DNA of 64,000 nt from Leifsonia sp. PS1209 (GTDB lineage: Bacteria > Actinomycetota > Actinomycetes > Actinomycetales > Microbacteriaceae). Below are positions 1 through 8,482 of the stretch, one piece after another. Positions within the stretch are counted from its first letter, which is position 1. The number at the start of each line of letters is the position of its first letter. The notes under the pieces were generated by a model, which worked only from the letters and a program-made list of their open reading frames with translations, was not told where the DNA came from and did not search any database. Position numbers and translations under genes: made by a program. The DNA lies in contig NZ_CP051154.1 of assembly GCF_012317045.1 (NCBI RefSeq), positions 4,027,165-4,091,164 of the forward strand. The letters run 5' to 3'.

Positions 1-824
1 ACAGGGGTGGCGGGGACGGCTGGCGCGGGCGACGTCGCGGCAGTGCCCGCGGCATCGGCGGAAGCAGCGGACGCTGCCGAAGCAGTGCCGGAGGCTGCTG
101 TGCCCGAACCTGCGTCAGCGGAAGCCGCACCGAGAGCTGCAACGGCCGCTGTCGACGCCGAGCTCGTGGCGGTGGCAGCGCCAGCCGCCGGAGCAGCCGG
201 GGCGGAAACCGTGCCCGCCGCGACTCCTGTTGCCGACGAAGGCACGCCAGCAGCGGCGCCGGTGACATTCGGCGTTGTCGGAATGCGGGAGTCGGTGGTG
301 TTCTTGCCCTTCCCGCCAGCGTTCCCCGACGCCGCGGCGGAGGCAAGCGCCTCCGGTGTCCCGGCTGTCGCCGTCGCAGCAGTAGCGTCGGCTGCGGCGA
401 CGAGCGCATCGGCGACGGCATCGCCTGCAACGCTCGCTCCGGCGGTTGCAGCAGACTCCTGAGAACCGGCACCGCCAGCGGCAGCGGTGGCTCCGGCAGC
501 ACCGGCCGCGGAACCGGCGGCACTGGAAACGCCCACATCCCCACGCGTCACGGGAGCTGCCGCGTCCACCGGCTTCGCAGAAGCACCCGCATCCGCACCC
601 GCGGCCTTCTCTGCGCCGCTCTTGACCGCCTTGCGGGGCCGCGCGTCGGACGACGACGGCTCGTCGCGCGATGCCGGGCGTGCATCCCGTGCATCCCGTG
701 GGTTGGTGTTCGTGGGAGCAGCACCGGCGAGGAACTGCTGGAACGCGTCTCCACCCGTGCCGGGCTTGCGCGCGGCGGCCGGGGCGGACGGCGCCGCGGT
801 CACCGGAGCGATGGTCGGGCTCAT
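1..824 (-). CDS. fliK: Flagellar hook-length control protein FliK (partial)
   Basis: FliK is the molecular ruler that sets hook length and switches the export gate to filament substrates. The ATG at 824 overlaps the stop of the upstream hydrolase gene by four bases, and the frame stays open to the left edge, so about 274 residues are seen and the C-terminal switch domain lies outside the window. The visible part is a low-complexity Ala/Ser/Thr/Gly/Pro chain, as is usual for FliK N-terminal regions. The short head contains the piece DAFQQFLAG. Position supports the call more than sequence does: it is the last gene seen in the flgB operon and follows fliJ and a wall hydrolase. The C-terminal Flg_hook domain would have to be found beyond the edge to prove it. 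Confidence 0.7.
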   Translation of the reverse strand, partial: MSPTIAPVTAAPSAPAAARKPGTGGDAFQQFLAGAAPTNTNPRDARDARPASRDEPSSSDARPRKAVKSGAEKAAGADAGASAKPVDAAAPVTRGDVGVSSAAGSAAGAAGATAAAGGAGSQESAATAGASVAGDAVADALVAAADATAATATAGTPEALASAAASGNAGGKGKNTTDSRIPTTPNVTGAAAGVPSSATGVAAGTVSAPAAPAAGAATATSSASTAAVAALGAASADAGSGTAASGTASAASAASADAAGTAATSPAPAVPATP

Positions 825-1615
825 TCTGCGCCTCCGCCGAGCATCGAGGAGATGAGCGCCTGCAGCTGGGCCGCCTGCGCCGCGGCAGACGGAACGGAGG
901 AGGACTGCCCGGCCAGCCCGGAGACGCCGGAAAGGGCGGAGAGCCCGGAAGGTCCAGAAAGACCAGAAAGACCAGAAAGACCAGAAAGACCAGCAGCGAC
1001 CCCGCCGACCCCGCCCATCCCGCTCGCGCTGAACATCGCGGGCGCGCTCGCCAGCGCCGTGCTCGCCTCGGGCACCACGCGGCGGATGGTCACGATGTCG
1101 GAGTCGTCCATCCAGTTGTCGACCAGGCTCACGTTGCGGCCTTCGCTCGGCGCGTGGATGACTTTGCCGTCTCCCGCGTAGATGACGATGTGGTCGCCGC
1201 CGTTGGTCACGATCAGGTCGCCCGGCTTGGCCTGGGCGAGCGACGGCACCTCGGTGCCGAGCGTCGACTGGCCGGAGACCAGGCGGGGGACGTCGATGCC
1301 GAGGTCTTTGAACACGCGCTGCACCAGGCCGGAGCAGTCGAGGCCGCTCGACGTCGTCCCGCCGAAGACGTACGGGACGCCGAGGTACTTCTTGGCGTCG
1401 GCCACTACGTCGGCGCCTGTCACGGACCCGCCGCCGGCCGTCCCGCCCACGGCGGACGTCTCGCCCACCGCTCCGGCGAGCGCGTTGGCGAAGTCGGTCG
1501 CCGATGCTGCGGAGGCTGCGGACGCCTTGCCCGTCGAGGTCGCCGTCGGCTGGTCGATCTGCACCAGGGTCGCCTGGATCTGGGCGATCCTCGCGAGTGC
1601 GTCGGTGACTGTCAT
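821..1615 (-). CDS. NlpC/P60 peptidoglycan hydrolase encoded in the flagellar operon
   Basis: 264 aa. Residues 65-165 form an NlpC/P60 cysteine endopeptidase domain: the catalytic Cys94 sits in LDCSGLVQ, His142 in GGDHIVIYAG, and His154 in the third-residue position. Such enzymes cut the peptide stems of peptidoglycan. No signal peptide is visible, so export through the flagellar type III gate is plausible for a wall-opening role like that of FlgJ; this is inferred from position between fliJ and fliK. After the domain comes a Gly-Leu-Ser tripeptide run encoded by a 9-bp tandem repeat (about 951-994), then an Ala/Gln tail. The ATG at 1615 overlaps the fliJ stop by four bases; longer in-frame starts would run back through fliJ and are rejected. 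Confidence 0.85.
   Translation of the reverse strand: MTVTDALARIAQIQATLVQIDQPTATSTGKASAASAASATDFANALAGAVGETSAVGGTAGGGSVTGADVVADAKKYLGVPYVFGGTTSSGLDCSGLVQRVFKDLGIDVPRLVSGQSTLGTEVPSLAQAKPGDLIVTNGGDHIVIYAGDGKVIHAPSEGRNVSLVDNWMDDSDIVTIRRVVPEASTALASAPAMFSASGMGGVGGVAAGLSGLSGLSGLSGPSGLSALSGVSGLAGQSSSVPSAAAQAAQLQALISSMLGGGAE
951..994 (-). repeat. 9-bp tandem repeat inside the NlpC/P60 gene
   Basis: The plus strand reads GACCAGAAA about five times in a row (the first unit is GTCCAGAAA). In the gene it encodes repeated Ser-Gly-Leu. Because the unit is a multiple of three, gain or loss of copies changes linker length but not the frame. Confidence 0.8.
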
Positions 1616-2046
1616 GCGTCGTTCCCTTCCCGTTCGCGCACCCAGGCGCCGGTGGCGATCTCGTCGATGGCTGCCTGTTCTGCGCTGAGTTCTCCGGCGA
1701 GCACGCTCGCGTTGTGCCGTGCTTCGAGCTTTTCCAGGCCGACCGCGCGTGCTTTCGCCTCGCCGAACGCCGTCTGCGCCTCCGCGACCTCTGCGTCGGC
1801 CTGGTCGGCGAGCGCTGCGAGGTCGGCGAGCATGCTGCGACTGGATGCGCGGGCGGCGGCCATCGCGAACAGCGTGCTCGCATCCGTCGCCTCGACGGGC
1901 ACGGCGTGAAGGGCGGCGATGGCTCGGGCCTGCCGCTCCCCCGCATCCCGCCGGAAGGCGTTGGCCGCTGCGAGGTCGCTCGCCGCGTGGTCTTTCTCGA
2001 TCTGCCGCAGCCGCAGCAGTCCGGCCAGTTGGAACGCCCGTGCCAT
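1612..2046 (-). CDS. fliJ: FliJ-like flagellar export chaperone
   Basis: 144 aa, rich in Ala, Glu, Gln and Arg, with long heptad-like stretches typical of the FliJ coiled coil. It begins MARAFQLAGLLRLRQIEKD, close to the usual FliJ start (F.L..LL..R). FliJ links the FliI ATPase ring to the FlhA export gate, like the gamma subunit of F1. It directly follows fliI, and its ATG at 2046 shares bases with the fliI stop, so the two are probably translationally coupled. FliJ is poorly conserved, so the assignment rests on position, length and coiled-coil character. Confidence 0.82.
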   Translation of the reverse strand: MARAFQLAGLLRLRQIEKDHAASDLAAANAFRRDAGERQARAIAALHAVPVEATDASTLFAMAAARASSRSMLADLAALADQADAEVAEAQTAFGEAKARAVGLEKLEARHNASVLAGELSAEQAAIDEIATGAWVREREGNDA

Positions 2047-3374
2047 CAGACACCTCCGAGCTGGTTCACCAGGATGCCGAGGCGCTGCCAGGCTTCGGCG
2101 GGGTCGGCGCTCTCGCCGAGGTTCTGGCGCAGGAAGGCGTTGATGGCGTCTTCGTGCGCGACGGCCGCATCCACTCGGGGGTTGGTGCCCGTCTTGTACG
2201 CGCCGACGTCGAGGAGGTCCTGGGCCGCGACCTTGGCGGCGAGGATGCTGCGCAGGGCGACGGCGGCTGCGCGCTGCTCCGGCGTCGTGACGCGGGAGGC
2301 GAGGCGAGAGATGGAGCCGAGCACGTCGACGGAGGGGAAGTGGCCGACGACGGCGAGGCGGCGGTCCATCACGACGTGTCCGTCGAGGATCGAGCGGGCG
2401 GCGTCCGCGATGGGCTCGTTGTGGTCGTCTCCGTCGACGAGCACGGTGTACAGCCCGGTGATCGAGCCGACCTCGCCGGTGCCTGCGCGTTCGAGCAGCT
2501 GGGCCAGCAGGGAGAACGTCGACGGCGGGTATCCGCGGGTGGCGGGCGGTTCGCCCACCGAGAGGCCGATCTCGCGCTGCGCCATCGCGACACGGGTCAG
2601 CGAGTCCATCATCAGCACCACGTGTGCGCCTGCGTCGCGGAACGACTCGGCGATGCGGGTCGCGGTGAAGGCCGCGCGGAGGCGCATCACGGCGGGCTCG
2701 TCGGAGGTCGCGACCACGACGATCGAGCGGGCGAGCCCCTCCGGCCCGAGGTCGTCTTCGAGGAACTCGCGCACCTCGCGGCCGCGCTCCCCCACCAGCG
2801 CGATCACCGAGATCTCCGCCTCTGTGCCGCGCGCGATCATCGACAGCAGCGACGACTTCCCCACACCGGATCCGGCGAACAGGCCGAGCCGCTGCCCGCG
2901 CCCGACCGTGACGAGCGTGTCCAGCACGCGCACCCCCAGGCCGAGCGGGCTCTGGATGCGCGCCCTGCGCATGGCCTCCGGCGCACGGTTGTCGATGGGG
3001 ACGAACCCGTCCGGCTCGATCGGGCCCTTGCCGTCCACAGGGCGGCCGAGGGAGTCGATGACGCGGCCGAGCATCCCGCGCCCGGTCGGCACGAGCAGCG
3101 GAGCACCGAGCGCACGGACGGGAGCACCAGCGCCGATGCCGGTCAGCCTGCCGAACGGCATCACCCGGATGCGTTCGGCCGAGGTCGCGACGACCTCCGC
3201 GTGAACGCCGGGCCGCTCCCCCACCACGACGACGTCGCCGATCGCGGCGGGAACGCCTTCCACCTCTGCGCCGAGGCCGACGATGCCGACGACGCGGCCC
3301 ACCTTCTCCACGCGCGCGGCGCGCACGGCGTCGGCGATGCGCGGAAGGGTCGCGGTGTCCAGGGCTGCACTCAT
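2046..3374 (-). CDS. fliI: Flagellum-specific ATP synthase FliI
   Basis: 442 aa, full length for the family. An N-terminal beta-barrel-like segment is followed by the P-loop AGSGVGKS at about residues 167-174, a Walker B-like VVLMMDSLTR and an arginine-finger region, as in F-type ATPase beta subunits. FliI energises and orders export through the flagellar type III apparatus with FliH and FliJ, its immediate neighbours. The ATG at 3374 overlaps the fliH stop by four bases. Confidence 0.96.
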   Translation of the reverse strand: MSAALDTATLPRIADAVRAARVEKVGRVVGIVGLGAEVEGVPAAIGDVVVVGERPGVHAEVVATSAERIRVMPFGRLTGIGAGAPVRALGAPLLVPTGRGMLGRVIDSLGRPVDGKGPIEPDGFVPIDNRAPEAMRRARIQSPLGLGVRVLDTLVTVGRGQRLGLFAGSGVGKSSLLSMIARGTEAEISVIALVGERGREVREFLEDDLGPEGLARSIVVVATSDEPAVMRLRAAFTATRIAESFRDAGAHVVLMMDSLTRVAMAQREIGLSVGEPPATRGYPPSTFSLLAQLLERAGTGEVGSITGLYTVLVDGDDHNEPIADAARSILDGHVVMDRRLAVVGHFPSVDVLGSISRLASRVTTPEQRAAAVALRSILAAKVAAQDLLDVGAYKTGTNPRVDAAVAHEDAINAFLRQNLGESADPAEAWQRLGILVNQLGGV

Positions 3375-3967
3375 CCCAGCGCCTCCCGTGCACGGTCGAG
3401 CGCCGAGTGGATGCGCGCATCCAGCCAGCCGTCGGGCAGCTCACCGACCGCATCCCCCGGCGCCAGTGCCGGATCGGCCACGAGCCGCACGGCGTCTCCG
3501 GCGGCCCCTGCGCCGATGGCGGCCAGGTCGTCCGGGTTCAGCCGGACGACGGCGACCGCCCCTGCGACGTCTCCGCCGAGCACGCGCGCCACGGCGGCGC
3601 GCGCGGCGGCCGTGCGGTCGGTCAACGCATCCCCCACCACGGCCTCAGCCAGGTGGAAAGCCGCGTTGACCAGGGATTCCTCTACTTCGGTGAGCACGGG
3701 AACCGTCGCCTCGCGCAGCTCGATCGCCGCATTCCGCAGTGCTGTGGCGAGCACCGCGAGCCGTTCCGCAGCCGCCGCGTCGTCCGCCGCACGCTCGGCG
3801 TCGGCCGCCGCGCGCCATGCCCGCTGTTCTTCCGCCGCCGCCCGCAGGCCGTCCGCGTACCCGGCGGCATACCCGCGCGAGCGGGCGACGCCGGCCTGTG
3901 CGACGGCTTCGGCGGTCTCCGCGATCACCGGGATGGCGACGGGGGCGAACACGGCGTCATTCGACAT
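3371..3967 (-). CDS. fliH: Flagellar assembly protein FliH
   Basis: 198 aa. FliH is the peripheral-stalk-like negative regulator of FliI that brings the ATPase to the C ring. A G-rich face, GYAAGYADGLRAAAEEQ near residue 33, matches the repeated GxxxG stretch typical of FliH and is followed by a long Ala/Glu/Arg helix. The C-terminal half resembles the E/H subunit fold of stator stalks. It overlaps the end of fliG by 11 bp and the start of fliI by 4 bp. Only the position and the helical pattern are diagnostic, as FliH sequences diverge strongly. Confidence 0.88.
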   Translation of the reverse strand: MSNDAVFAPVAIPVIAETAEAVAQAGVARSRGYAAGYADGLRAAAEEQRAWRAAADAERAADDAAAAERLAVLATALRNAAIELREATVPVLTEVEESLVNAAFHLAEAVVGDALTDRTAAARAAVARVLGGDVAGAVAVVRLNPDDLAAIGAGAAGDAVRLVADPALAPGDAVGELPDGWLDARIHSALDRAREALG

Positions 3968-4976
3968 ACGCGTCCTCGTCGTTCCGCTGCACGGTGATCG
4001 CGCCCGTGGCCTCCAGGTCGCGGATCGCGCGCACGATCTCGGCGCGGGCGTCCTCCACCTGCGAGAGGCGCACAGGGCCGAGCACGCGGATCTCGTCCGC
4101 GAGGATCTCCCTGTTGCGCTCGGACAGGTTGGTCGTGATGGTCTCGATGACCTGCTCGGTCGCGCCCTTCATCGCCACGGCCAGCATGGCCGCGTCGATG
4201 CCGCGCAGCACCTGCTGCACGTCGCGGTCCTCCAGCTTGACGATGTCGGCGAAGGTGAGCATCCGGGAGCGAACCTCTTCCGCCAGCTCGGGGTTGCGGC
4301 GTTCGAGGGCTTCGAGCAGAGCCTTCTCCGTGCTCGCGTCCGCGCGGTTGATGATGTCGACGAGCGGCTGCACTCCCCCGACCACGTCGGACGAATCGCG
4401 CGAGCCGACGACGGCCCCCGCGCGCTGCTTGAGCGTGTCTGCGACGACGCGGACCGCATCCGGGCTGGCGCTGCCCATCGTGGCGATGGCGTGCGCGACA
4501 TCCGCGCGAGCCGTCTCGTCGAGTCCCGCGAGGATGCGGGATGCGTGGTCGGGGCGCAGGTGGGCCAGCACCAGCGCGCAGGTCTGCGGGAGTTCGCCGG
4601 TGAGCAGCATCTGCACCTGGCCGGGCTCGACGGCATCCAGGAACTCGAACTGCTTGCCGGCCATGCTCGACGCGACGCGGTTGAGCACACCGGTGGCCTT
4701 CTCGGCGCCGAACGACGCTTCGAGGAGCCCGACCGCGATGTCCCTGCCGCCGCGGGTGCTCATCCCGCCGCGCACGGTGAGGTCGTGGAACTCGCTGATC
4801 GCCTTCTCGGCGATGGCGGGGTCGACCCTGCGCAGGCGCAGGATCTCCGCGGTGATCTCGTCGGCCTCCTCCTCGGAGAACTGCTTCATCACCTGCGCCG
4901 CACGCTGCTGATCCATGTTCATCAGGACGATGGCGGCCTTCTGCGGGCCGCTCAGCGGTGCCTTGAGCTCGTTCAT
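3957..4976 (-). CDS. fliG: Flagellar motor switch protein FliG
   Basis: 339 aa, the usual FliG length. It opens MNELKAPLSGPQKAAIVLMN, the typical N-terminal domain that binds FliF, and carries armadillo-like middle and C-terminal segments (ADVAHAIATMGSASPDA; DRDVQQVLRGIDAAMLAVAM) with charged residues of the torque helix near LSERNREILADEIRVLGPV. FliG couples stator ion flow to rotor torque on the cytoplasmic face of the MS ring. Its ATG at 4976 overlaps the fliF stop by four bases. Confidence 0.96.
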   Translation of the reverse strand: MNELKAPLSGPQKAAIVLMNMDQQRAAQVMKQFSEEEADEITAEILRLRRVDPAIAEKAISEFHDLTVRGGMSTRGGRDIAVGLLEASFGAEKATGVLNRVASSMAGKQFEFLDAVEPGQVQMLLTGELPQTCALVLAHLRPDHASRILAGLDETARADVAHAIATMGSASPDAVRVVADTLKQRAGAVVGSRDSSDVVGGVQPLVDIINRADASTEKALLEALERRNPELAEEVRSRMLTFADIVKLEDRDVQQVLRGIDAAMLAVAMKGATEQVIETITTNLSERNREILADEIRVLGPVRLSQVEDARAEIVRAIRDLEATGAITVQRNDEDAYVE

Positions 4977-6568
4977 ACGCCCTGCCGTTCATCCATCAGG
5001 CTGCGCAGGAACTCGGCCGTCTTCTGCGGGTCGCGTTCGGCGAGCGCCTCGATCTCGGCGCGGCGGCGCTCGGCCTCCAGCTCGGGAGCGGTCGGGTCCG
5101 GCACCGGGTCGAGCTGCATGGGAACGGTGGGCGGCGCCTGTTCGAGCGCGATCGGGAACGCGGCGGCGTCCAGCTCGACGGTGTCGGTGCCCTCGACGGA
5201 TGCGTTCTCCTCCGCCCGTTTGCGGCTGCGGCGGAAGAGCGCGAACGCGATGATGATCGCTGCGACGATGGCGGCGCCGATGATCGACGAGCGGATGATG
5301 CCGGTGAGCTGGTCCGCTGCGGCTGCGTCCTTCGCCTCCTGGATCGCCTTGGCGGCCTCGGTGGCGCTCGCCTTGCTGAAGTTGACCATCTCCACGCTCA
5401 CCGAGTCGCCGCGGGCCACGTCGATCCCCGCTGCGGCGTTGACGAGGTTGCGGATCTCGTTCGTGCTCACGTCGCCGCCGACCGCATCCTTGTTGAGGGC
5501 GACGGAGACGGTCTGCTTGTTGACGGCTCCCGCCGGGATGGTGCGCTGCTCGGTGACCTTGTCGACCGCGTTGTCCTTGGTGCTCGACTGTGAGTTGAAC
5601 GTGCCGTTGCCGTTGGCCCCGTTGGGCACGGCGATGTTGTCCGGGCCGAGCACGCCCGCCGCTCCTCCCCCGGAGCCGGTGTACGTCTCAGACTGCGTGG
5701 TCTCGCTGAGCGAGGGCGCGTTCGTCGGAGTCGTGTACGTCTCCTCCGTGCGCTGCGCGGACTCCGTACTCACGTCTGCTGCGACGGCGACCGTGGCGTT
5801 GCCCGGGCCGACGACCTTGTCCAGCATCGCCTGCACGGCCGTCTTCACCCGGGTCTCGTAGTCGCTGGCCTGCTTGTCCGCTCCCCCGACCGCACCGGTG
5901 CCGACCGCACTGAGCACGGTCCCGGATGCGTCGATGACGGCCACATCGGTCGGCTGCATGCCGGTGATGGCCGCGCTGGTGAGGTGCACGATCGCCTGCA
6001 CCTGGTCGGCGGAGAGCGTCACGCCGTTCTGGGTCTCCACGAAGACGGAGGCCGTCGGGTCCTTCTTCTCGGACACGAACACCGTGTCCTCGGGGATTGC
6101 CAGGCGGACGGATGCGGTCTTGACGCCCTTCATGGCGCTGATCGTCGAGCCCAGCTCGCCTTCCATCGCGCGCTTGTACGTGACGGACTGCTGGAACTCG
6201 GACGAGGTGACGCCCATCTTGTCGAGCAGCGAGTATCCGCCGGTCGTCGCCGTCGGCAGCCCGGCGGACGCGGCCTTGAGGCGCTCGTCGTACACCTTCT
6301 GCTGCGGCACGAGGATCGTGCCTCCGCCGTCGGTGAGCTGGTACGGGACGCCGTCGGTGCGGAGCTGGTCGACGATGCTGGACGCATCCGTCGCCTGCAG
6401 CCCGGAGAACAGCGGGGTGTACGCGGGCTGGGACGCCCACATCGCCAGCCCGGTGACGCCGAGCGCGACCACGGCCACGCCGATGATGGCGATGACGCGC
6501 TGCGCGATCGAGAACCCGCGGATCGTGTCGCCGATCCGCCGGAAGAAGCTCGTGACCTGCTGGGGCAT
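4973..6568 (-). CDS. fliF: Flagellar MS-ring protein FliF
   Basis: 531 aa. FliF forms the membrane MS ring on which the whole basal body is built. An N-terminal membrane helix lies near residues 24-44, followed by YscJ/FliF ring-building domains (LFSGLQATDASSIVDQL; RAMEGELGSTISAMKGVKTA). A second membrane helix lies near residue 440, and a charged C-terminal tail that should bind FliG ends with DPQKTAEFLRSLMDE. The ATG at 6568 overlaps the fliE stop by a single base; an upstream start would run through fliE and is not used. Confidence 0.96.
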   Translation of the reverse strand: MPQQVTSFFRRIGDTIRGFSIAQRVIAIIGVAVVALGVTGLAMWASQPAYTPLFSGLQATDASSIVDQLRTDGVPYQLTDGGGTILVPQQKVYDERLKAASAGLPTATTGGYSLLDKMGVTSSEFQQSVTYKRAMEGELGSTISAMKGVKTASVRLAIPEDTVFVSEKKDPTASVFVETQNGVTLSADQVQAIVHLTSAAITGMQPTDVAVIDASGTVLSAVGTGAVGGADKQASDYETRVKTAVQAMLDKVVGPGNATVAVAADVSTESAQRTEETYTTPTNAPSLSETTQSETYTGSGGGAAGVLGPDNIAVPNGANGNGTFNSQSSTKDNAVDKVTEQRTIPAGAVNKQTVSVALNKDAVGGDVSTNEIRNLVNAAAGIDVARGDSVSVEMVNFSKASATEAAKAIQEAKDAAAADQLTGIIRSSIIGAAIVAAIIIAFALFRRSRKRAEENASVEGTDTVELDAAAFPIALEQAPPTVPMQLDPVPDPTAPELEAERRRAEIEALAERDPQKTAEFLRSLMDERQGV

Positions 6569-6882
6569 CAGGCCTGCATCCGCATGATCTCGTTGAACGC
6601 ATCCACGGCCTTGTTGCGGACGCCGGCGACGAGTTCGAGGGTGACCTGGGCGCGCGACGACGCGATGGTCGCGTCGTGGATGTCGGTGAGGTCGCCGGTG
6701 ACGGCCTTGATGGCGAGGTTGTCGCTGGTGCCCTGCAGCTGCTGCAGGTTGTCGATGGCGCCGGTGAGCGAGTTCCCGAACGCCGCTCCCCCGGTGCCGG
6801 TGGCCCCGGATGCGGCGGACAGCGCACTGGTGGCACCGGTGGTGTCGATGGCGCTGACGGCGCCGATGGCGGGAATGGGCAT
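6568..6882 (-). CDS. fliE: Flagellar hook-basal body protein FliE
   Basis: 104 aa, standard FliE length. FliE joins the MS ring to the proximal rod and is needed early for export. The conserved C-terminal half is clear: GTSDNLAIKAVTGDLTDIHD, then TLELVAGVRNKAVDAFNEIM, the usual FliE ending. The N-terminal third is a flexible Ala/Thr/Gly segment. The start ATG (6882) and the flgC stop share bases, continuing the tight coupling of this operon. Confidence 0.95.
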   Translation of the reverse strand: MPIPAIGAVSAIDTTGATSALSAASGATGTGGAAFGNSLTGAIDNLQQLQGTSDNLAIKAVTGDLTDIHDATIASSRAQVTLELVAGVRNKAVDAFNEIMRMQA

Positions 6883-7274
6883 CAGTTGCGTCCGATCTCG
6901 AGGGCTGCCTGGTACGACTCTTTGGCGCGGTCGACGACGGCCGCGTTGGCCTGGTAGCCGCGCTGCGCCATGATGAGGGCGCCCATCTGCGACGACAGGT
7001 CGATGTCCGGGTAGCGCACGTAGCCGTTCTCGTCGGCGACGGGGTTGTCCGGTTCGTAGACCATCCGCCCCTCGGCGCTGCCGTATGCGGCACCGGCGAC
7101 GTACACGCCGGTGGTGCCTTCGCCTTCCTGGGCGACCACGTAGCGCGCCTGGAAGGCGGCCCCATCGGTCGGTTTCGCCGTGTTGATGTTGGCGAGGTTG
7201 TCGGAGATGGCGTCGAGCCACTTGCGGTGCAGGGTCAGTCCCGTGCCCGCGATGCCGATCGCGTCGAATGTCAT
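6882..7274 (-). CDS. flgC: Flagellar proximal rod protein FlgC
   Basis: 130 aa. FlgC is a rod subunit with terminal coiled-coil segments. The N-terminus (MTFDAIGIAGTGLTLHRKWL, then DAISDNLANINT) carries the rod/hook signature, and the C-terminus has the FlgC-type ending MAQRGYQANAAVVDRAKESY. The ATG at 7274 overlaps the flgB stop, which fixes the start. Confidence 0.95.
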   Translation of the reverse strand: MTFDAIGIAGTGLTLHRKWLDAISDNLANINTAKPTDGAAFQARYVVAQEGEGTTGVYVAGAAYGSAEGRMVYEPDNPVADENGYVRYPDIDLSSQMGALIMAQRGYQANAAVVDRAKESYQAALEIGRN

Positions 7275-7615
7275 CAGCTGGTCCTCAGTGCCGCTCGGAT
7301 GGACGAGAACTGGCCGCCGGCCGCCTGCGAGGCGAACTGGAAGCGCAGCACGGTGTCCACGTTGGACAGGGTCTCTGTGTCGAGGTTGACGTTGTTGCCG
7401 TCTGTCCTGGTCGGCTCGAGCGAGCGGGCGACAGTGGATGCGGCGTGCCCGTCCCCGTGCGCGACGGACCGAGCGAGGGCATCCTCGAACGACACGCGCT
7501 CTGCGGTGTATCCGGGCGTGTTGACGTTGGCGATGTTGTTGGCGATAGCGCGCTGCCGGGCGGCGAGGCCGTCGAGGGCACTCGCGAGCGCGGCACTGGT
7601 CACGGATTCGAGCAC
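7274..7615 (-). CDS. flgB: Flagellar proximal rod protein FlgB
   Basis: 113 aa, first gene of the basal-body operon. The N-terminal rod motif ARQRAIANNIANVNTPGY is intact. The C-terminal half NVNLDTETLSNVDTVLRFQF fits FlgB, which ends without the long FlgC-type helix. With FlgC, FlgF and FlgG (not in this window) it builds the rod. A sigma-28-type promoter lies about 80 bp upstream, so flgB through at least fliK should be one transcript made by FliA-bound polymerase. Confidence 0.95.
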   Translation of the reverse strand: MLESVTSAALASALDGLAARQRAIANNIANVNTPGYTAERVSFEDALARSVAHGDGHAASTVARSLEPTRTDGNNVNLDTETLSNVDTVLRFQFASQAAGGQFSSIRAALRTS

Positions 7616-7695
7616 AGCTGCATCCCATCGGAGATTCGTCTGGTGTGGCGGCCGATCCGTGGCCTGATCTGCGAGCTGTCCGTGCTCACTCTCTG

Positions 7696-7722
7696 CTATC
7701 GGCAGGGCTCTCGCGAACGTTA
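7696..7722 (-). promoter_or_regulatory. Sigma-28 (FliA) promoter of the flgB operon
   Basis: On the minus strand the sequence is TAAC, 15 bases, GCCGATAG, close to the sigma-28 consensus TAAA-N15-GCCGATAA. The expected transcript start is about 75 bases before the flgB ATG. The same layout recurs before flagellin and flgN. Confidence 0.85.
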
Positions 7723-8044
7723 GCTGCTTTGTGAAAATCGGCCTGTGGAATGGGCTCTGTAACCGTCTTCGTGCACAGGTTCATCCACAGCTCTGCACAG
7801 TGGTCGAATTACACGGTGGTAGTTTCGAAGTCCTGTTCGAAACTGAGTCATGGCGTTCAGAAAGCCTGATCAGAGACGGTTTTGAACCTTGAGAACCTCT
7901 GAGAGTCCACACATCCCGCGCGTGTCCTCCACACGTTTCCGTACCTCATCCACCTGTTTTGCACAGAGTTATCCACAGGCTGAGGGAGGTGTGTGTGGAA
8001 ACCGCTGCGGCCTCGCCGGCGCGGCCCGATTGCGGTCGACACGC
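7723..8044. other. Intergenic region rich in CCACAG/CACAG words, with a palindrome and a DnaA-box-like site
   Basis: The stretch between the flgB promoter and the lipoprotein gene has no convincing gene. It repeats short words (CTGTGGA, GCACAG, TCCACAG) at irregular spacing. It holds the perfect 9-bp inverted repeat AGTTTCGAA-N6-TTCGAAACT at 7821-7844, and TTATCCACA, a perfect DnaA-box sequence, at 7969-7977. The palindrome partly resembles a Gram-positive SOS box but misses its central bases. Confidence 0.6.
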
Positions 8045-8056
8045 TACGGTCATGGC

Positions 8057-8482
8057 ATGTGGAATTTCTCATCGGGGCGTAGGCGACTGGCGTGCGCATG
8101 CTCGATCCTCGCCGGGCTCTCGCTCACGGCGTGCGTGGCCACCACGCCTGCTCCGTTCACACAGAAACGGGTCTCGTCCGATGCGCTGCCCCCGGCCGCT
8201 CGCTCCCTCGACGTGGATGCCGCATCATCCCGGTATCAGGGTCTGGCGAACGGGATGCGCGTCTACCTCACCCGCCAAACCGACGGCTCGGGCGTCTGCC
8301 TCGTCGCCGTGCCCGAATCGCATGGCGCGGTCGCCGCCTGCTCCGCCACCGGTGCTGCGGTGACGCTCACCGTGCCGCAGGGCGAGTTACGGTTCCACAA
8401 CGATGGGTTCGGCGAGGCGGAGGGGGCGGGGGATAAGGTCTCCGATTACGTGCGGTATTCGCCAGTGGTCAGCGGCGACTGA
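8057..8482 (+). CDS. Putative lipoprotein of unknown function
   Basis: 141 aa. A basic N-terminus (GRRR) and hydrophobic stretch end in the lipobox LTAC with the lipidated Cys at position 26, so the product should be anchored outside the membrane. The rest (about 115 residues) matches no family I recognise; it contains two further cysteines (GVCLVAV and AACSAT), which could form a disulfide. A -10-like TACGGT at 8045-8050 sits six bases before the ATG, suggesting a leaderless transcript. Another ATG five bases upstream is in a different frame. The 3' end overlaps the doc remnant on the other strand by 14 bp. Confidence 0.75.
   Translation: MWNFSSGRRRLACACSILAGLSLTACVATTPAPFTQKRVSSDALPPAARSLDVDAASSRYQGLANGMRVYLTRQTDGSGVCLVAVPESHGAVAACSATGAAVTLTVPQGELRFHNDGFGEAEGAGDKVSDYVRYSPVVSGD

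Noticed and set aside
951..994. CRISPR or large repeat array
   Set aside because: Units are 9 bp without spacers, inside a coding region; no CRISPR array or cas gene is seen in the window.
1719..5861. A plus-strand open frame of about 1380 codons across the flagellar operon
   Set aside because: It is the shadow of fliF-fliJ in another frame: Arg/His/Gly-rich, no domain, and the minus-strand genes are clear families.
7826..7839. CGAAGTCCTGTTCG as a LexA (SOS) box
   Set aside because: It misses two central positions of the CGAAC-RNRY-GTTCG consensus, and no DNA-damage gene follows.
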